A stretch of DNA of 64,000 bases. Origin: Nocardia gamkensis NBRC 108242 (GTDB taxonomy: Bacteria; Actinomycetota; Actinomycetes; Mycobacteriales; Mycobacteriaceae). The stretch lies in the NCBI RefSeq assembly GCF_001612985.1, contig NZ_BDBM01000032.1:1-64000 (forward strand), in the 5' to 3' direction. Each line of letters begins with the position of its first letter. Position 1 is the first letter of the stretch. The translations under genes and the position numbers were made by a program. The notes below the pieces were generated by a model. The model had not been told where the DNA came from and did not search any database. It was given only the letters and a program-made list of their open reading frames with translations. This document shows, piece after piece, positions 61,373 to 64,000 of this stretch.

Positions 61373-62580
61373 CCCACGCACTCGACACGGTCCGGGTCGA
61401 TCTCGACGGCATCGCCAATATCGCGCCGCCGCTCATGATCGAACCATTACCGCAGCGTTCCACCGGCGGCTTATCACAGGTGAAACTGCCCAGCGGCCAC
61501 ACCGCGGTGCACGTGACCGCCTACCGCGACGTGCACGCGGTCCTGACCGACCTCAGCTTCGCGCGCGCCGAGACCAACGTCGAGGACGGGCCGAGCTTCC
61601 TGCCGACCATCATGCCGACGGAAATGCTGCTCAACCTCGACCACCCCGGTCACGGGCGGCTCAAAGGCTTCGTGGCCTCCGCCTACAGTGCCGCCACCAT
61701 GGCCCGGCGAGCGCCCGCGGTGCACCGGGTACTCGACGACGCGCTCGCCGAACTGCGCGAACAGCACGAGCGCGGATCGGCCGATCTCGTTCGGGCGCTG
61801 CTGGATCCGGTGACCATCGGCGTCAACGTCGACTATCTCGGCATACCGACTGCCGACATCGGCTATTTCCGGCATCTGTCGCGGGCGATGCAGCTCGGCG
61901 ACGGCAGCGATGTGGACAAGCTGCTGGGCGAGTTCTGGACCCTGTACCACTACATCGAGGATCTCGTCGCCCGGCGGCGTGAGCTGCGGCCCGGCCTGAT
62001 CCTCGACCTGCTCGCGGCGCGCGATTCCGTGTCGCCGCCGGTCACCGACGGGGAGTACGCAGCCATCCTGCTCGGCTCACTGGTCGGTGGCGACCAGAAC
62101 ATCCTGTCGGTGATCACCAAGATCGCCTACGTGACACTCGCCAGGCCGGAGCTGTGGCAGTACCTGGTGGACAATCCGGACTCCATCCCCGCCGCGGTGG
62201 AGGAGTTCCTGCGGTTGCTACCGCTGGGACGGATCTCGACCTTCCCGCGCGTCACCACCCGTGAACTCACGCTGTCACAGGGGACGCTGTATCCCGGCGA
62301 CATCGTCTACGCCGACGCGCATTCGGCCAACCGTGATCCCGAGGTGTACCCGGACCCGGCGGTGATCGACCCGGCCCGTAACGGCAAGCGGCACCTGCAA
62401 TTCGGCTACGGCATGCACCACTGCATGGGTGCGGCCATGGCGCGTATGGAGATCACAGAGGTGCTGCGCAGGCTCGTCACCGAGCTGCCGACGCTCCAGC
62501 TCGCCGTACCCGAGGGCCGAATCCCTTGGGAGACCGGCATTCTCGTCCACCGGCCGACATCGCTGCCGGTCACGTGGTAG
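61369..62580 (+). CDS. Cytochrome P450 with unusual I-helix
   Basis: A 403-residue P450: haem loop FGYGMHHCMGAAMAR, ExxR as EFLR, PERF-like region PAVIDPARN. The I-helix reads LLGSLVGGDQNILSV: the usual acid-threonine pair is Asp-Gln, so the oxygen-activating Thr is missing. This is seen in some P450s that do not perform normal hydroxylation or that use the substrate's own hydroxyl. GAAGGAG precedes the ATG. The end overlaps the convergent ArsR gene by 11 nt. Confidence 0.93.
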   Translation: MTHALDTVRVDLDGIANIAPPLMIEPLPQRSTGGLSQVKLPSGHTAVHVTAYRDVHAVLTDLSFARAETNVEDGPSFLPTIMPTEMLLNLDHPGHGRLKGFVASAYSAATMARRAPAVHRVLDDALAELREQHERGSADLVRALLDPVTIGVNVDYLGIPTADIGYFRHLSRAMQLGDGSDVDKLLGEFWTLYHYIEDLVARRRELRPGLILDLLAARDSVSPPVTDGEYAAILLGSLVGGDQNILSVITKIAYVTLARPELWQYLVDNPDSIPAAVEEFLRLLPLGRISTFPRVTTRELTLSQGTLYPGDIVYADAHSANRDPEVYPDPAVIDPARNGKRHLQFGYGMHHCMGAAMARMEITEVLRRLVTELPTLQLAVPEGRIPWETGILVHRPTSLPVTW

Positions 62581-62914
62581 CCGGCGCGGCCGGATGACGA
62601 CCCCTGTCGGCGTCGAGAATCGCCGCCAGCAGGCCGGGAAAAACCTTTTCCATGTCCTCGCGTCGCAGGCTCGTCATCCGGCCGTTGCCGACATCACGCT
62701 GCCGGATCAACCCCGCCTTGCGCAGCACCCGGAAGTGATGCGTGCGCGTCGATGGCGCCCACGGCATCCCGAACACACTGCAGAACTGCTCGGTTCCCTC
62801 CGGCTCGGCATATAGTTGCGCGATCACACTGCGCCGATTGTCATCGGCGAGCGCGGCAAGCACCGCGGAGAGATCGAACTCCTCGATATCGGGATGCCCA
62901 TCCGCATCGGTCAC
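62570..62914 (-). CDS. ArsR-family transcriptional regulator
   Basis: A 114-residue winged-helix repressor: LSAVLAALADDNRRSVIAQL, STRTHHFRVLRKAGLIRQRD as recognition helix and wing. No clear metal-binding cysteine pair is present (one Cys in EQFCSVFG), so it may sense an organic ligand. GTG 62914 follows AAGGAG. Operator copies before its own gene and in the monooxygenase/MFS divergent region make it the likely repressor of the 58-62.6 kb cassette. Confidence 0.9.
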   Translation of the reverse strand: MTDADGHPDIEEFDLSAVLAALADDNRRSVIAQLYAEPEGTEQFCSVFGMPWAPSTRTHHFRVLRKAGLIRQRDVGNGRMTSLRREDMEKVFPGLLAAILDADRGRHPAAPATT

Positions 62915-62971
62915 GACCCACTCCTTTCTACCGCACCAGCCCGCGAGCGGCTGCCGAAGGTATGAAATCTA

Positions 62972-62981
62972 TAGTACCTAC
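62972..62981. promoter_or_regulatory. ArsR operator copy upstream of its own gene
   Basis: TAGTACCTAC matches the repeated motif at 59934-59977 and lies 58 nt before the ArsR start codon. It suggests autoregulation. Confidence 0.65.
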
Positions 62982-63035
62982 GGGTCGGGGTTTCGGACGT
63001 GGCGGGTTGGGCCCCCGATCGTCCCGACTTCTTGG

Positions 63036-63070
63036 AAAAAGCGAGAAACCCGCGCCGTAGCGCGGGTTTC
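63036..63070 (-). terminator. Intrinsic terminator of cold-shock gene
   Basis: GAAACCCGCGC-CGTA-GCGCGGGTTTC is a perfect 11-bp stem; on the minus strand it is followed by TCGC and five Ts. It begins 14 nt after the stop codon of the cold-shock protein gene. The clearest intrinsic terminator in the window. Confidence 0.9.
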
Positions 63071-63084
63071 CGGTCTGTCAGCTC

Positions 63085-63288
63085 TCAGATGGCGCGGACG
63101 CTCTGAGCCTGCGGGCCCTTCTGGCCCTGCCCGATCTCGAACTCGACACGCTGCCCCTCATCGAGGGACTTGAATCCGGAGCCGGAAATCTCGGAGTAGT
63201 GAACGAAAACGTCGGGACCGCCACCGTCTTGCGCGATGAACCCGAAGCCCTTTTCGCCGTTAAACCACTTCACACTGCCTTGCGTCAT
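63085..63288 (-). CDS. Cold-shock domain protein
   Basis: A 67-residue CspA-type RNA-binding protein: RNP1 KGFGFIAQD and RNP2-like VFVHYSEI are intact, followed by EGQRVEFEIGQGQKGPQAQS. It binds single-stranded RNA and melts structure in cold or stress. ATG 63288 begins MTQGSVKWFNGEKG; an upstream extension is open but not family-like. The leader is AT-richer than the surroundings. Confidence 0.95.
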   Translation of the reverse strand: MTQGSVKWFNGEKGFGFIAQDGGGPDVFVHYSEISGSGFKSLDEGQRVEFEIGQGQKGPQAQSVRAI

Positions 63289-63502
63289 GTACTTTGTATT
63301 ACTTCCTGTAGTAAGCCGAGCGATCACTTCGACAGCCCGTGCTCATCATCAAGCATGCCACATCCCCAGCTCCCCATCACCACGACCACGGCGGCACAGG
63401 CCAACGCCGCAGGCTGGACACCGCTCCAGGTCGGCACATACCGGTACCTTGACCGACCGCCGAGCGTGCCGTGCCGGCGATCACTGGAGACGGCACTCGT
63501 GC

Positions 63503-63988
63503 TCAGCTCAGTGTGAACGTCGCCGTACCCGAGATCTGTTCCATCTCTCTGTTGTTCGAGTCCAGCGCGACGATTCGAGCCTCCACCCGGCCGACGCCCG
63601 GCGCCGTGCCGAAGCCGACGATCACGCCGTCAACCGTGTCTTGGACGACACCGTTCACGACGCGGTGCTGCTGCCCGTCCGCGTATCCGCTATCGAGGTT
63701 CTTGAAGCGCACAGCAACCTTCCAGTCCGAGCAGCCCTCCCCGGTCTGGGTGACGTTCACCCGCACGCCGAATGTGCCGGCCTTCTCCTGCTGCACGGTG
63801 ACCGCGTCGATGATCGCGGAGCAGCTGGTCGGCACCAGACGCGTCAGGGTCGGCGTGAACGGAAAGCCTGGGTCATGCGGTATGGCGGTAGACGGCGCTG
63901 CGAACCCGACCATCCCGGCGACGGTCACCGCTGCGACGACACCGGCGCGAGCCAAAAACCGTTGCGGCTGCTTGTAATTCAGAGACAT
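63503..63988 (-). CDS. Small exported protein
   Basis: A 161-residue protein with a signal peptide (RFLARAGVVAAVTVAGMVGF, cleavage near PSTA). The mature domain has two cysteines (TSCSAI and EGCSDW), likely a disulfide, and beta-rich sequence (FGVRVNVTQTGE, WKVAVRFKNLDSG, ATFTLS). Resembles small secreted proteins of Nocardia and Mycobacterium without known function. Preceded by a normal ATG near the window edge. Confidence 0.8.
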   Translation of the reverse strand: MSLNYKQPQRFLARAGVVAAVTVAGMVGFAAPSTAIPHDPGFPFTPTLTRLVPTSCSAIIDAVTVQQEKAGTFGVRVNVTQTGEGCSDWKVAVRFKNLDSGYADGQQHRVVNGVVQDTVDGVIVGFGTAPGVGRVEARIVALDSNNREMEQISGTATFTLS

Positions 63989-64000
63989 GCCCGGTTTGTC

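Noticed and set aside
1..64000. CRISPR arrays, tRNA or rRNA genes, complete insertion sequences
   Set aside because: No regularly spaced identical repeats, cloverleaf genes or transposase motifs were recognised by eye; a computational scan could still find short ones.

Overview
The window reads as a chromosomal stretch of a high-GC actinomycete. Dense, mostly GC-rich genes, GTG/TTG starts, A/GTGA start-stop overlaps, several bacterial P450s, an ECF41-type sigma factor, a CGNR zinc-finger regulator, a group I truncated haemoglobin very close to mycobacterial GlbN and an AfsA homologue all point to the Nocardia/Rhodococcus/Mycobacterium side of the Actinomycetota. Nocardia is my best guess; it is an inference from gene content. 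I see no rRNA or tRNA gene, no CRISPR array and no complete insertion sequence.

Layout. 0-8 kb: an SDR enzyme divergent from a LysR regulator with a textbook LysR box; a TetR regulator divergent from a P450-ferredoxin pair followed by a decayed ferredoxin reductase; a SARP-type regulator broken by a stop codon; and a trypsin-like peptidase/hydrolase fusion with a cut-off C-terminus. 8-20 kb: a NarL-type two-component system, an ECF41 sigma factor with its own promoter motif, redox and SnoaL proteins, truncated haemoglobin, DoxX, VOC, and an MFS/metallo-hydrolase operon divergent from a CGNR regulator across a repeated operator. 20-24 kb: a small deoxysugar cassette (glycosyltransferase, PLP/iron-sulfur 3-dehydrase, 4-ketoreductase). 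24-33 kb: scattered metabolic enzymes including a phospholipase D and a MarR-controlled dehydrogenase.

33-39 kb is an accessory island centred on a 1381-residue TIR/STAND-ATPase/transmembrane/14-WD40 protein with small downstream genes, one of which starts on its stop codon but carries an in-frame TAG. This looks like a conflict or anti-phage module that may be partly decayed. 39-44 kb holds an ABC exporter pair, a rare fusion of an isoprenyl diphosphate synthase to a class I terpene cyclase in one polypeptide, and a P450: a candidate terpenoid pathway and the most attractive target in the window.

44-58 kb is mainly an organosulfur or small-molecule scavenging region. A MocR regulator precedes two divergent operons, each headed by a rhodanese; one carries two flavin monooxygenases, the other a complete peptide-type ABC importer and then an AfsA-like butyrolactone synthase plus a HAD phosphatase. 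58-63 kb is an ArsR-controlled cassette (FAD monooxygenase divergent from MFS transporter and P450) whose operators, TAGTACCTACTA, recur at exact 18-bp spacing and again before the ArsR gene. The window ends with a cold-shock protein with a clear terminator and a small exported protein.
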